From JAXLVB01 sp046329195 (GTDB lineage: Bacteria; Bacteroidota; Bacteroidia; Cytophagales; Spirosomataceae), in assembly GCA_046329195.1 (NCBI GenBank), contig JAXLVB010000003.1, positions 434,001 to 498,000 of the forward strand: a stretch of DNA of 64,000 nt. The letters run 5' to 3'. Shown here in pieces: positions 1 through 8,390 of this stretch. The position numbers were made by a program, and so were the translations under genes. Position 1 is the first letter of the stretch, and every line of letters starts with the position of its first letter. The notes under the pieces are model-generated. The model saw only the letters and a list, made by a program, of their open reading frames with translations. It did not search any database and was not told the origin of the DNA.

Positions 1-4
1 ATCA

Positions 5-48
5 AAAAGCTCAACCTGAAAACCATTTAGTAATCAGATTGAGCTTGT
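5..48 (-). terminator. hairpin downstream of the beta-barrel gene
   Basis: Inverted repeat: AAAGCTCAACCTGA pairs with TCAGATTGAGCTT across a 14-base loop, with one mismatch. It lies about 55 bases past the stop of the minus-strand outer-membrane gene. It could equally end a gene to the left of the window. Confidence 0.5.
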
Positions 49-101
49 AGTTCAAACTAAGTGACTACAAAGATAGTAAAACACTTAGTTGAGATTAATA
101 A

Positions 102-617
102 TTACAATTTTAAATTGATGCCAACTCGAAGATTGCTTGAGCCAGTTGCACCTAATTCTGCAAATGCCCCAATGTTTCCTGAAAAATAGTATCGAGCACC
201 TGCAAATAATCCATAGTAAAGCCCACTACCATAGCTACCACTCAAACCTGAGAAAGCACTGTCGCTCCATTTAAAGCTTCTATAGCCAATCGCTAATCCG
301 CCATAAATATCAAGTTGGTCATTGTCAATTTTGAGAATTTCATTGACATGATAAGAACCTCTGCCACCTAAATACATAGATGTAAACTTATAGGTGGAAG
401 CATAGTTGTAGGACAAATAATCAATCATAGGGCCAACTGTGATATTATCTACAACTGGGAATTCTAAATAAGCACCTAAAGGAATACCACCTGAATAATA
501 AGAATTCAGACCTAAACCAACACCGAGTACTTTACTACCTTTCTCTTGTGCACTTACATTAAAGCATATAAGTAAAGATGCACAAAAAACAACAACTGAC
601 GTAAGTAATTTTTTCAT
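102..617 (-). CDS. outer membrane beta-barrel protein
   Basis: A 171-residue protein with a signal peptide ending near an A-Q-E junction at residues 23-25. The rest alternates glycine and aromatic residues in short strands and ends with L-K-L, which is typical of small porin-like beta-barrels in Bacteroidota. No enzymatic motif is visible. I chose the ATG at 617 because it directly precedes the K-K-L-L signal peptide; an upstream in-frame ATG at 704 would add 29 residues that look like untranslated leader. The precise role is unknown; a structural or adhesion-type barrel is the simplest reading. Confidence 0.8.
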   Translation of the reverse strand: MKKLLTSVVVFCASLLICFNVSAQEKGSKVLGVGLGLNSYYSGGIPLGAYLEFPVVDNITVGPMIDYLSYNYASTYKFTSMYLGGRGSYHVNEILKIDNDQLDIYGGLAIGYRSFKWSDSAFSGLSGSYGSGLYYGLFAGARYYFSGNIGAFAELGATGSSNLRVGINLKL

Positions 618-751
618 TGTTTTATTGGGGCTTGGTTGAACATAATGTAATTGACGTGGTAAATGTAGAAGATAATCATTTATGAACGCAATGACATCGC
701 TCAATTTTAGAACATAAATTTATCAAACGGTATCGTTTGTGCTACAAGTGG

Positions 752-1588
752 TCAGAGTAAGGTAAGAGGTACTAAAAAAATACCATCGCCTACCCAGCGA
801 TAGCGGTCATTGACGAGAAATCGCTGTGGATGGAAGCGGATATACACTAACATTCCTGACATCAGTGGCATCAATAATAAAACCCGACGCTGGTAGGGGA
901 ACTCTACGAAAAACAATAAAACACCTGCCACCACTAAGACAATGACTAAAAGTGCCGAAATCACAGCCCGGCAGACTTCGTCTCCCCACACTATGGCCAG
1001 TGAATTGGCTTCGTCGGCATGAATGGCCTCCATCCATGAAAATAAGAGTAAATTCTGAAATGCTATTAGCAGGAATAGTGCGCTCACCGTCCAGTCAATC
1101 CAACTGATATGTTCTCTAGTGAGAGCAGCGCTTCCCCAAATCCCTGCGGTGTAAATAATGGCTACAATCCATTCTTTTTGTGCGTGAAATCCGCTCGTAG
1201 TGGATAGACGATTGAGGAGCCATAAGTAAAGACTGGTAACACCAACAATGCTTAGGCCAAGCCATACAATTTTAGAGGGTAAAAAAAACACCAATCCTAC
1301 AGCAACAAGAGTGCATCCTACTACGATTTTGAGTAACAACGAGGTATGTTCTTTTAAAAACTGGTGGCGAGGAGTTTCTACAAGCCCCTTGTGGATGTCT
1401 AACAAGCGGTCTAATGTATATACGATGAAAACACCTATGGCGAGCTCACACAGAATCACCCAAGAAACTTCACCCTTTCCATTGGGCCAGCGCACAAACA
1501 TCACATGACTCAGCATAGCCCCCAATACGACATCGAGACTGAGCAAATGGGCGTTTCGTAAATAAGTTAGGGGACGGTTGTAGTTCAT
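752..1588 (-). CDS. UbiA-like multi-pass membrane protein
   Basis: A 278-residue, very hydrophobic protein with about eight predicted membrane segments. Residues 57-64 read Y-T-L-D-R-L-L-D, followed by R-H-Q-F near 74-77. This resembles the first Asp-rich region of UbiA-type prenyltransferases, but the full NDxxDxxxD signature is not present. UbiA enzymes move prenyl chains onto aromatic acceptors in the inner membrane; whether this degenerate member is an enzyme is uncertain. It is divergent from the glycosyltransferase at 1720 and no pathway partner is adjacent. Confidence 0.55.
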   Translation of the reverse strand: MNYNRPLTYLRNAHLLSLDVVLGAMLSHVMFVRWPNGKGEVSWVILCELAIGVFIVYTLDRLLDIHKGLVETPRHQFLKEHTSLLLKIVVGCTLVAVGLVFFLPSKIVWLGLSIVGVTSLYLWLLNRLSTTSGFHAQKEWIVAIIYTAGIWGSAALTREHISWIDWTVSALFLLIAFQNLLLFSWMEAIHADEANSLAIVWGDEVCRAVISALLVIVLVVAGVLLFFVEFPYQRRVLLLMPLMSGMLVYIRFHPQRFLVNDRYRWVGDGIFLVPLTLL

Positions 1589-1617
1589 TTCAGCTACAAA
1601 AATAAAACTACATAGCT

Positions 1618-1625
1618 TAATTTTG
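1618..1625 (+). promoter_or_regulatory. TAnnTTTG promoter element for the GT2 gene
   Basis: TAATTTTG matches the Bacteroidota -7 consensus and lies about 95 bases upstream of the glycosyltransferase start. No clear -33 TTTG is present. Confidence 0.35.
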
Positions 1626-1719
1626 TACTTTTGAGGCGTTTGATTCTACCAGATAAGCCAACAATCGTGGCTGACACTCTACTTTTACAAGCAAATTTGC
1701 TTTATTTTTTGAACATTTT

Positions 1720-2430
1720 ATGAAATTAACCATTATTATTCCGGCGTATAACGAAGAGAAAACCATCCAGAATATCCTAGGTAAAGTGTTAAGTGTGAAG
1801 TTGATAGGAGATGTTGAAAAAGAAATAATTGTGGTTAATGATTGTTCAAAAGACCAAACAGAGGTTCAAATTAAATCGTTTGTAACGAGCCACCCTGCCG
1901 CTTCTATTGTGTATTTAAAGCACGAAATTAATCAAGGCAAAGGGGCTGCCATTCATACAGGCATCAAACACGCTTCGGGCGATTATTTGATTGTGCAAGA
2001 CGCCGACCTCGAATACGACCCCGACGAATTTAATATTTTGTTAGCGCCCATTGTAAAGGGCTTTGCCGATGTCGTGTATGGCTCACGCTTTATGGGCGGC
2101 AATCCGCACCGCATTTTGTTTTTCTGGCATTCAATAGGCAACAAGTTCTTGACCATGCTGTCCAATGCCTTCAACGACTTGAATCTGACCGACATGGAGA
2201 CTTGCTATAAGTTGTTCAGAACGAGTATGATTCAAGGCATGGAGTTAAAAGAAAAACGCTTTGGTTTTGAACCAGAAGTCACGGCCAAAATAGCTCGTAT
2301 CCCCAACGTTCGGATTTATGAAGTAGGCATTTCGTATTACGGACGTACCTACGCCGAAGGCAAGAAAATCAATTGGAAAGATGGAATTCGAGCCATTTAC
2401 TGCATTGTGCGGTATGGGTTATTTCGGTAA
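1720..2430 (+). CDS. glycosyltransferase family 2 (DPM1-like)
   Basis: A 236-residue GT-A fold enzyme. Residues 5-12 read I-I-I-P-A-Y-N-E (nucleotide-sugar binding start), residues 94-96 are the D-A-D metal motif, and G-S-R-F follows at about 127. The spacing and the lack of C-terminal membrane segments fit polyprenyl-phosphate mannosyl/glucosyltransferases of the dolichyl-phosphate mannose synthase type. Such enzymes load a sugar onto a lipid carrier on the cytoplasmic face for later glycan or glycoprotein building. Substrate and acceptor cannot be read from the sequence. Confidence 0.88.
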   Translation: MKLTIIIPAYNEEKTIQNILGKVLSVKLIGDVEKEIIVVNDCSKDQTEVQIKSFVTSHPAASIVYLKHEINQGKGAAIHTGIKHASGDYLIVQDADLEYDPDEFNILLAPIVKGFADVVYGSRFMGGNPHRILFFWHSIGNKFLTMLSNAFNDLNLTDMETCYKLFRTSMIQGMELKEKRFGFEPEVTAKIARIPNVRIYEVGISYYGRTYAEGKKINWKDGIRAIYCIVRYGLFR

Positions 2431-2447
2431 TTCTTTGTCCACGTCTT

Positions 2448-3320
2448 TCAGGGCGTAGCCATCTTCAAAATCGCATTCTTAATCAAATACGGATGCGACC
2501 ACGGTACAAAGTGGTTCATGTTGGGCTCAATCACCATCTCAAGTTGTTTAGCATTTACTAACATCTTTTGGGCAAAATCGGCATTTTTAGGGTCAACTAA
2601 CACATCTTTGCTTCCTTGAATGACGATGCACGGCTGGCGAATGTTTTTCCAAAGCGGTAGCATCCGTTCCAATTCAGGTTTTAAGTAGAGAATTTCTCGA
2701 TTCGATGCACGCAGCCAATCGGGCAGTAGATAACGTATCGGCAGGAAGTCGCCGATGGGGCGATACCACTCGTTAGGTTCCAAGTCTGGTGCGATAGAAG
2801 GTGCTACAAAGATTAGTCCATCTATCAACTCAGGATAGTCCATAGCCATGCGGGCAATCAGCGGCCCACCCAGTGAATGCCCAATGAGTAGTAGCTTTCT
2901 GCCCTGTTTTTTGTACATTGCAACAATGGGCTTTAGGTAGAGCGCTTGCCTTTCGAGCGATTTTTCGCCCCAGCCAGCCTCCGAATCGCCAAACCCTGGG
3001 CGGTCAACCGATACCATTTGCACCTGTTGCAGAAGGGTAGAATCTTTGAAAAAGTCAACAAAAGCACTCCAAGAGCCGGGTGAGCCATGCACAAAAAAGG
3101 CTACAGGTAAGGTAGGTTTTCCAACGGAGACATAATGAATGGTTCGGTCGTCCACATCCAAATCAGCTTGCTGGGGCTTGTAGGTATATCTGGCAAAAGA
3201 TTCATTAATTTCTTTGTCTGACATCCGAAACGAAAAACACCCCGACACCAGTTGCGAAAGTGCAAACAAAACCACATAGGTGATAATGATGCCTTTGGAT
3301 AATTTTTTCAGGAACTTCAT
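2448..3320 (-). CDS. alpha/beta hydrolase, probable lipoprotein
   Basis: A 290-residue serine hydrolase. The nucleophile elbow G-H-S-L-G-G places Ser149; Asp239 (G-S-K-D) and His270 (N-M-N-H-F) complete a plausible triad. H-G-S-P-G at 79-83 would form the oxyanion hole. The N-terminus has a hydrophobic segment ending L-V-S-G-C, a lipobox with Cys28, so the enzyme is probably anchored in an envelope membrane. It converges with the glycosyltransferase at 1720. The substrate is unknown; esterase or peptidase-like activity are both possible. Confidence 0.82.
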   Translation of the reverse strand: MKFLKKLSKGIIITYVVLFALSQLVSGCFSFRMSDKEINESFARYTYKPQQADLDVDDRTIHYVSVGKPTLPVAFFVHGSPGSWSAFVDFFKDSTLLQQVQMVSVDRPGFGDSEAGWGEKSLERQALYLKPIVAMYKKQGRKLLLIGHSLGGPLIARMAMDYPELIDGLIFVAPSIAPDLEPNEWYRPIGDFLPIRYLLPDWLRASNREILYLKPELERMLPLWKNIRQPCIVIQGSKDVLVDPKNADFAQKMLVNAKQLEMVIEPNMNHFVPWSHPYLIKNAILKMATP

Positions 3321-3358
3321 AGTGTTAAAGTTACATAGAAGTTGTTCTAATGCAACAA

Positions 3359-3388
3359 ACCCTCCAAAAGTTTACACTTTGGAGGGCT
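3359..3388 (-). terminator. hairpin terminator of the MFS gene
   Basis: CCCTCCAAA pairs with TTTGGAGGG around a 9-base loop, about 100 bases past the minus-strand MFS gene. It directly abuts the likely promoter of the alpha/beta hydrolase gene (a CAAA at 3356-3359 and TAAAGTTA at 3326-3333, read on the minus strand). Confidence 0.65.
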
Positions 3389-3489
3389 TGTTAATCACTG
3401 ACTTATGGCGATTAATCGAGCAAACATTTCGAGGTAAGTTAACATAGATAAATCCCCAATTAACCATTCACGAATAACCAATTACCTCA

Positions 3490-4860
3490 TTAATGAGCAG
3501 CACTACCGCTTGGTTTGCGACCACGCATCCAGAAATACAAAATAGTAAAGGCCACTATCAAAATAACAGGAAACATCACCATTGTACTGAGGGTAGCTTG
3601 ACCTGCGGCCAACTCCAATTCATCGCCCGTTAGACCCGCATTGGCTTTTTCAACACGAGCATCATCAATCCACTTACCGATAATTGGTTGGAAAATAGCC
3701 GTAGAAAACATCCCCACACCACCAATGATTGACATCCCTAAAGCACCACTCAACGGCACGTATTGAGCAATAAAGCCCACCATGTTTGGCCAGAAGTATG
3801 CTACACCAAATGCAAAAAAGATGGCAGCTACATAAGCCATAGAGCCAGTTTGTGTACTAAACAAATAAATGCCAATAGCAGCCAATACTGCCCCACCTAA
3901 CAATACGCCCGTTTGACCAATTTTTTCGACAATCGGCCCGCCAAAATAGCGACATACCGCCATTAAGCCAGTTACCAATGCCAAAATCAACATTGGGCTT
4001 GCGCCACTTTTGCTCATAATCAAACCAGTCCATTGCTGAGGGCCAAATTCGGTAATGGCTGTGAATGCCATACAGCAGAACATGAACAAGAACAATACGC
4101 CAAAAGATAAGTAAACACCAACTAAACAGCTCAATAAACCAATAAGGTATAGATACGTGCTGTATTCTGTTAGAAAGTTTTGAAAGCCCAAAACACTAAA
4201 CAGATAAGTCGGAAGTGTTAAAATACCAGTAATAATAAAGAATATCATACCTTTTTTAATAGAGGTATTTGCGCCTGAACTGTCTGCATTTTGAGGTTGT
4301 GGAAAAGTTTGCCCCCAAAACAAGTAAGCATAAATCAACGTCGGAATGACAATCACCCAGATTTGAGCTTGCCATCCTAAGTTAGCATCAGTCATAAATT
4401 TAGAAACTAAGCTACCCACCACAATACCACCAGGGAACCACATGTGGAAACGATTCAACATTTTGCTCATTTGTATTCCTGAATATGAATCGGCAATCAT
4501 AGGATTACAAGCGGCTTCTGTACAGCCGTTACCTATTCCAATCAAGAAAGTAGAAATCAATAAGCCTGTATAGCCTCCCAAAATACTCGGATATAATGTC
4601 AAGAGTATCCCCAAGGCATGAGATACAAACGCAATTTGCATGATTCTTTTGGGACCTACCGAGTGATAAACCAGCCCACCAACAATCATGGCTAATGGAA
4701 AGCCTAAAAACCACATTGAATTGATAAAGCCAAGTTGTTCAGCAGACAAGTTGAAGTCTTTACCGAGTTGTGGCAAAATCCCCGCCCGAATACTAAACGA
4801 GAACGCAGTGGTGATGAGCGCAAAGCAACTTCCGTAAAAAAGACGATTTTGATTGACCAT
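3490..4860 (-). CDS. MFS transporter, probable sugar or sugar-acid permease
   Basis: A 456-residue protein with about 12 hydrophobic segments and the major facilitator loop after TM2 (G-G-L-V-Y-H-S-V-G-P-K-R). A long cytoplasmic loop near the last pair of helices (residues about 395-420) is typical of Bacteroidota MFS sugar permeases. It is divergent from the Gfo/Idh oxidoreductase and sugar isomerase at 5070-7850, which suggests it imports their substrate. The actual substrate is inference only. Confidence 0.82.
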   Translation of the reverse strand: MVNQNRLFYGSCFALITTAFSFSIRAGILPQLGKDFNLSAEQLGFINSMWFLGFPLAMIVGGLVYHSVGPKRIMQIAFVSHALGILLTLYPSILGGYTGLLISTFLIGIGNGCTEAACNPMIADSYSGIQMSKMLNRFHMWFPGGIVVGSLVSKFMTDANLGWQAQIWVIVIPTLIYAYLFWGQTFPQPQNADSSGANTSIKKGMIFFIITGILTLPTYLFSVLGFQNFLTEYSTYLYLIGLLSCLVGVYLSFGVLFLFMFCCMAFTAITEFGPQQWTGLIMSKSGASPMLILALVTGLMAVCRYFGGPIVEKIGQTGVLLGGAVLAAIGIYLFSTQTGSMAYVAAIFFAFGVAYFWPNMVGFIAQYVPLSGALGMSIIGGVGMFSTAIFQPIIGKWIDDARVEKANAGLTGDELELAAGQATLSTMVMFPVILIVAFTILYFWMRGRKPSGSAAH

Positions 4861-5069
4861 AGTGATTAAGGTTTAGAATAAAATGAAATTTCGATGCAAA
4901 AAACGAAATCATTTTGTTTTTTGCTAACAGAGACAGGTATTATCTTCATGAAAAATTGTAAAATTGCCGAATCATTAAGGCTACCCAAGCATGAACGTTT
5001 GGGTACGTGGTTATTAGCACGAAAATCATAAACCCATTTTCAAATCCTCAAATTAATTACTTCTAAACC

Positions 5070-6218
5070 ATGCCAAGAAAAATAAGAATGGGAATGGTCG
5101 GCGGCGGTCGGGGAGCCTTTATCGGAGGCGTTCACCGAATCGCTGCAGCCATTGATGGCGAAATTGAATTAGTGTGTGGAGCCTTCAGTTCGACTCCCGA
5201 AAAGTCCAAGGCTTCTGGCGAAGACCTCATGCTGCCTGCCGAGCGCTGCTATGGCGACTTTAAAGAGATGATTTTGCGTGAAAAACGCCGCAAAGATCGC
5301 ATGGACGTGGTGTCTATCGTAACACCCAACCACATGCACTTCGCACCTGCCAAAATGGCCCTCGAAAACGGCTTCCACGTCATTTGTGACAAACCAGTGT
5401 CGTTCTCACTGGCCGAAGCCAAAAAGCTCAAGGAAGTCATCAACCGAACTGGCCTTACCTTTGCCCTCACGCACAACTACACAGGCTACCCAATGGTGAA
5501 GCAAGCCCGCCACATGATACGCAGTGGGGCGATAGGCGCCATTCGGAAAGTAATTGTTGAATACCCACAAGGTTGGCTTTCGTTTCCGGCAGAGCAACAA
5601 GGTTCTAAACAAGCCGAATGGCGCACCGACCCTAAGCGTTCGGGTATTGCCGGAGCAGTAGGTGATATTGGCACACACGCCGAAAATTTGGCCGAATACA
5701 TCACGGGTCTAAAAATCACCGAGATGTGTGCCGACGTAAGCACCTTTGTAGAAGGCCGCCTCCTCGACGACGACGCCAACATTCTGCTCCATTTCGACAA
5801 CGGGGCTAAGGGTATTTTGCATTGTAGTCAAATCTGCAACGGCGACCTCAACGGACTCAATATCAGGGTCTATGGAGAGTTAGGTACACTTCAGTGGCAT
5901 CAAGAACGCCCACAGTATTTGCACCACAAGACTACAGACATCCACCATATTTATCAGCCTTCAGTAGGGCAACTTTCCGAATCGGCCAACCAGCATACAA
6001 GAATCCCGTTTGGGCATCCAGAAGGGTACTTAGAGGCATTTGCCAATATTTATCGCAACTTTGCTCGGACCGTTCGTAAACGCATGAATGGCGAAGAACC
6101 CAATGAGTTTGACTTGGATTTCCCGACCATTGACGACGGTATCCGAGGAATGCAGTTTGTGGAAACAGTCATTGCATCGGGCAAAGCCAAGCAGAAGTGG
6201 ATTAAATTTAAAGAATAA
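5070..6218 (+). CDS. Gfo/Idh/MocA family oxidoreductase
   Basis: A 382-residue NAD(P)-dependent sugar oxidoreductase. The Rossmann start G-M-V-G-G-G-R-G is at residues 8-15. C-D-K-P at 106-109 is the family E-K-P equivalent carrying the catalytic Lys. G-D-I-G-T-H follows in the C-terminal alpha/beta domain and supplies the conserved His. The family oxidises or reduces sugars, inositols or their derivatives in the cytoplasm. The downstream TIM-barrel isomerase at 6798 is a common partner, so a two-step sugar conversion is likely. Only the DUF433/DUF5615 pair separates the two genes. Confidence 0.9.
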   Translation: MPRKIRMGMVGGGRGAFIGGVHRIAAAIDGEIELVCGAFSSTPEKSKASGEDLMLPAERCYGDFKEMILREKRRKDRMDVVSIVTPNHMHFAPAKMALENGFHVICDKPVSFSLAEAKKLKEVINRTGLTFALTHNYTGYPMVKQARHMIRSGAIGAIRKVIVEYPQGWLSFPAEQQGSKQAEWRTDPKRSGIAGAVGDIGTHAENLAEYITGLKITEMCADVSTFVEGRLLDDDANILLHFDNGAKGILHCSQICNGDLNGLNIRVYGELGTLQWHQERPQYLHHKTTDIHHIYQPSVGQLSESANQHTRIPFGHPEGYLEAFANIYRNFARTVRKRMNGEEPNEFDLDFPTIDDGIRGMQFVETVIASGKAKQKWIKFKE

Positions 6219-6222
6219 AGCG

Positions 6223-6444
6223 ATGGATTATCGTAGTATTATCACCATTGAACCCGGAAAAAGGGGTGGAAAACCCTGTATTCGTAATATGCGAATTACA
6301 GTAGGAGATATTTTGAGTTGGTTAGCAGCAGGCATGAGTCATCAAGAAATTTTGGAAGATTTTCCAGAACTAACCCTTGAGGATATTTATGCAGCATTAG
6401 CCTTTGCCGCTGACCGTGAACGTCATACCATGATAGCAGCATGA
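6223..6444 (+). CDS. DUF433 domain antitoxin
   Basis: A 73-residue protein with the DUF433 pattern: R-G-G-K-P-C-I-R at about residues 14-21, then V-G-D-I-L-S-W-L and a helix-turn-helix-like segment with S-H-Q-E-I-L-E-D-F-P-E-L. DUF433 proteins are small DNA-binding antitoxins paired with PIN-like DUF5615 toxins. Its stop overlaps the next ATG by the ATGA arrangement, as usual for these pairs. The ATG at 6223 is used because it opens the domain; an in-frame extension upstream would run inside the oxidoreductase gene. Confidence 0.85.
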   Translation: MDYRSIITIEPGKRGGKPCIRNMRITVGDILSWLAAGMSHQEILEDFPELTLEDIYAALAFAADRERHTMIAA

Positions 6445-6786
6445 AATTGTTGTTGGACCAAAATATTTCTCATCGAGTATGTCAGAAAATACAAGCCGTT
6501 TTTGGAGAGGTTACAAGTGTAAAAGATCAGCAATTACAATGCTAATGATTACCTTATTTGGCAGTTCGCTGAAGCACAAGGATATACAATTGTAACCTTT
6601 GATGAAGATTTATTCAATCTGTCTCAACTAAAAGGCTATCCACCCAAAATAATTTGGTTAAGAATTGGTAATGCTACTAATGACACCATTGCTCAAATCT
6701 TGATGGAACATGCTCAAGCCATTATCCATTTTGTTGAAAATGAAGAGGCTGGCTGTTTAGAAATCTATACGTATTTCAAAAAATAA
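6441..6786 (+). pseudogene. DUF5615 PIN-like toxin, frameshifted
   Basis: The ATG at 6441 opens M-K-L-L-L-D-Q-N-I-S, the DUF5615 start with its acidic residue. The frame stops at 6543-6545 after 34 codons. From 6541 a different frame continues with A-N-D-Y-L-I-W, then I-V-T-F-D-E-D and P-P-K-I-I-W-L, ending at 6786; these are the remaining conserved DUF5615 blocks. The two parts join cleanly if two bases are missing near 6537-6540. The protein as written would be truncated before the catalytic core. A sequencing error is possible but there is no homopolymer there. Confidence 0.8.
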
Positions 6787-6797
6787 CCTCAAACACA

Positions 6798-7850
6798 ATG
6801 AAAACCCTTAAAGGCCCAGCTATTTTTCTTGCCCAGTTTATGGGTGATGCTGCTCCGTTTAACTCGCTCGATACCATTGCTCAGTACATGGCCAACTTGG
6901 GCTATAAAGGTATTCAGATTCCCACATGGGACCCTCGCTGTATTGACCTCAAAACAGCCGCAGAATCCAAAACCTACTGCGACGAGTATAAAGGAAAATT
7001 GGCAGACATCGGTGTAGAAGTAACCGAACTTTCTACACACCTACAGGGCCAGCTGGTAGCCGTACACCCGGCCTACGACCCCATGTTCGACGGCTTTGCA
7101 GCACCCGAAGTACGCAACAACCCGAAGGCTCGTACCGAATGGGCGGTTCAGCAGCTTCTTTGGGCAGCCAAAGCCAGTCAAAATCTAGGTTTAAAGTCAC
7201 ATGTCACATTTTCGGGGGCATTACTATGGCCATTTTTGTATCCGTGGCCACAACGCCCAGCAGGCTTGGTCGAAACGGGCTTTAAAGAATTAGCTACTCG
7301 TTGGTTGCCGATTCTGAATGCTTACGACGAAGCGGGCGTTGATGTTTGCTACGAACTTCACCCCGGTGAAGACCTCCATGATGGCGTCACGTTTGAGATG
7401 TTTGTAGATGCTGTAGGCGGACACTCACGAGCCAATATCAACTACGACCCAAGCCATTTTGTATTGCAACAGCTTGATTATTTGGCTTTTATTGACCTCT
7501 ATCACGACCGCATCAAGGCGTATCACGTTAAAGACGCTGAGTTTAACCCATCGGGTAAACAAGGAGTGTATAGTGGTTTTCAAGGCTGGGTGGACAGAGC
7601 CGGACGCTTCCGCTCGCTCGGTGATGGTCAGGTTGATTTTAGTGGTATTTTCACTAAACTTTCTCAATACGGCTACGATGGTTGGGCCGTGTTGGAGTGG
7701 GAATGCTGTATCAAATCGCCAGAACAAGGCGCTGCTGAAGGTGCTCCGTTTATCGAAAGCCACATCATTCAGGTAACCGAAAAAGCCTTTGATGATTTTG
7801 CAGGCACAGGTGCCGACGAAGCCTTCAATCGCAAAGTGTTGGGTATCTAA
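6798..7850 (+). CDS. sugar phosphate isomerase/epimerase (TIM barrel)
   Basis: A 350-residue AP-endonuclease-2-type TIM barrel. Metal-ligand candidates lie at strand ends: Y-E-L-H-P-G-E-D (Glu and His), N-Y-D-P-S-H (Asp and His), Y-H-V-K-D-A-E (His), and V-L-E-W-E-C near the C-terminus (Glu). The family isomerises or epimerises sugars and inositol derivatives with Mn2+, Zn2+ or Co2+. It starts 11 bases after the broken toxin gene and is probably co-transcribed with the Gfo/Idh gene. The exact sugar is not visible. Confidence 0.88.
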   Translation: MKTLKGPAIFLAQFMGDAAPFNSLDTIAQYMANLGYKGIQIPTWDPRCIDLKTAAESKTYCDEYKGKLADIGVEVTELSTHLQGQLVAVHPAYDPMFDGFAAPEVRNNPKARTEWAVQQLLWAAKASQNLGLKSHVTFSGALLWPFLYPWPQRPAGLVETGFKELATRWLPILNAYDEAGVDVCYELHPGEDLHDGVTFEMFVDAVGGHSRANINYDPSHFVLQQLDYLAFIDLYHDRIKAYHVKDAEFNPSGKQGVYSGFQGWVDRAGRFRSLGDGQVDFSGIFTKLSQYGYDGWAVLEWECCIKSPEQGAAEGAPFIESHIIQVTEKAFDDFAGTGADEAFNRKVLGI

Positions 7851-7883
7851 AAAAGATGCAATTCTGAACCATCTACTTGTAAG

Positions 7884-7915
7884 AAGAGTGCCACTCATTG
7901 GCGCTCTTTTTTTTG
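7884..7915 (+). terminator. rho-independent terminator after the isomerase
   Basis: AAGAGTGCCA and TGGCGCTCTT form a 10-bp stem with one G-U pair and a 5-base loop, followed by a run of eight T. It ends the oxidoreductase-isomerase unit. Confidence 0.85.
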
Positions 7916-8390
7916 TTTTTTCGCATCCAATACTTCAACTTCAACATCTCAAACGAGCCATTCATCATCTATAATTCATATAAACATCGGACAACAAAAA
8001 ATACTATTTTACCATTAAGAAGTTGGGATTTATCTATAAAAAATTCAATCTTTTTGGTTTTTACTTTTTTTTTATCTACATTCGTCAAAGTCATTTTTCT
8101 TACAAGCCATCAAAGAATATATTACTCCGGTAAAAAGTTAGTTAAAAGGCGTTCTTTTTTTGACTAAAAATATCCGTGTTTGATTCAAGTTTTGCTGCTC
8201 AGTGTGCCTATCAGCATCTGCTCTCAGGTTGTATCTAAGTAACTTGCTAAACTACAAATCAGCTGTACAAGGTATGTCCGCACCTTTGGTGTGGGGGTAT
8301 CGGGTATGGGCGGAGTCGGTGTATTTAGTCTATGATGAGCTTAGGAGAAAAATGATGGAATTTTTTACTTAACCAAAACAAACAACTCGT
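7916..8390. other. AT-rich intergenic region before susC
   Basis: About 475 bases without a convincing gene. A short frame at 7898-8167 is made of AT-rich codons with Phe, Ile and Lys runs and overlaps the terminator, so I do not call it. No tRNA or clear TAnnTTTG element was found. It presumably holds the SusC leader and control region. Confidence 0.5.

Noticed and set aside
7898..8167. 89-codon frame between the isomerase and susC
   Set aside because: It overlaps a strong terminator and its residue content (Phe, Ile, Lys, Ser runs) reflects AT-rich DNA rather than a protein.
8168..8390. tRNA or riboswitch before susC
   Set aside because: No cloverleaf arms or known riboswitch core could be traced by eye; GC-rich patches do not pair convincingly.
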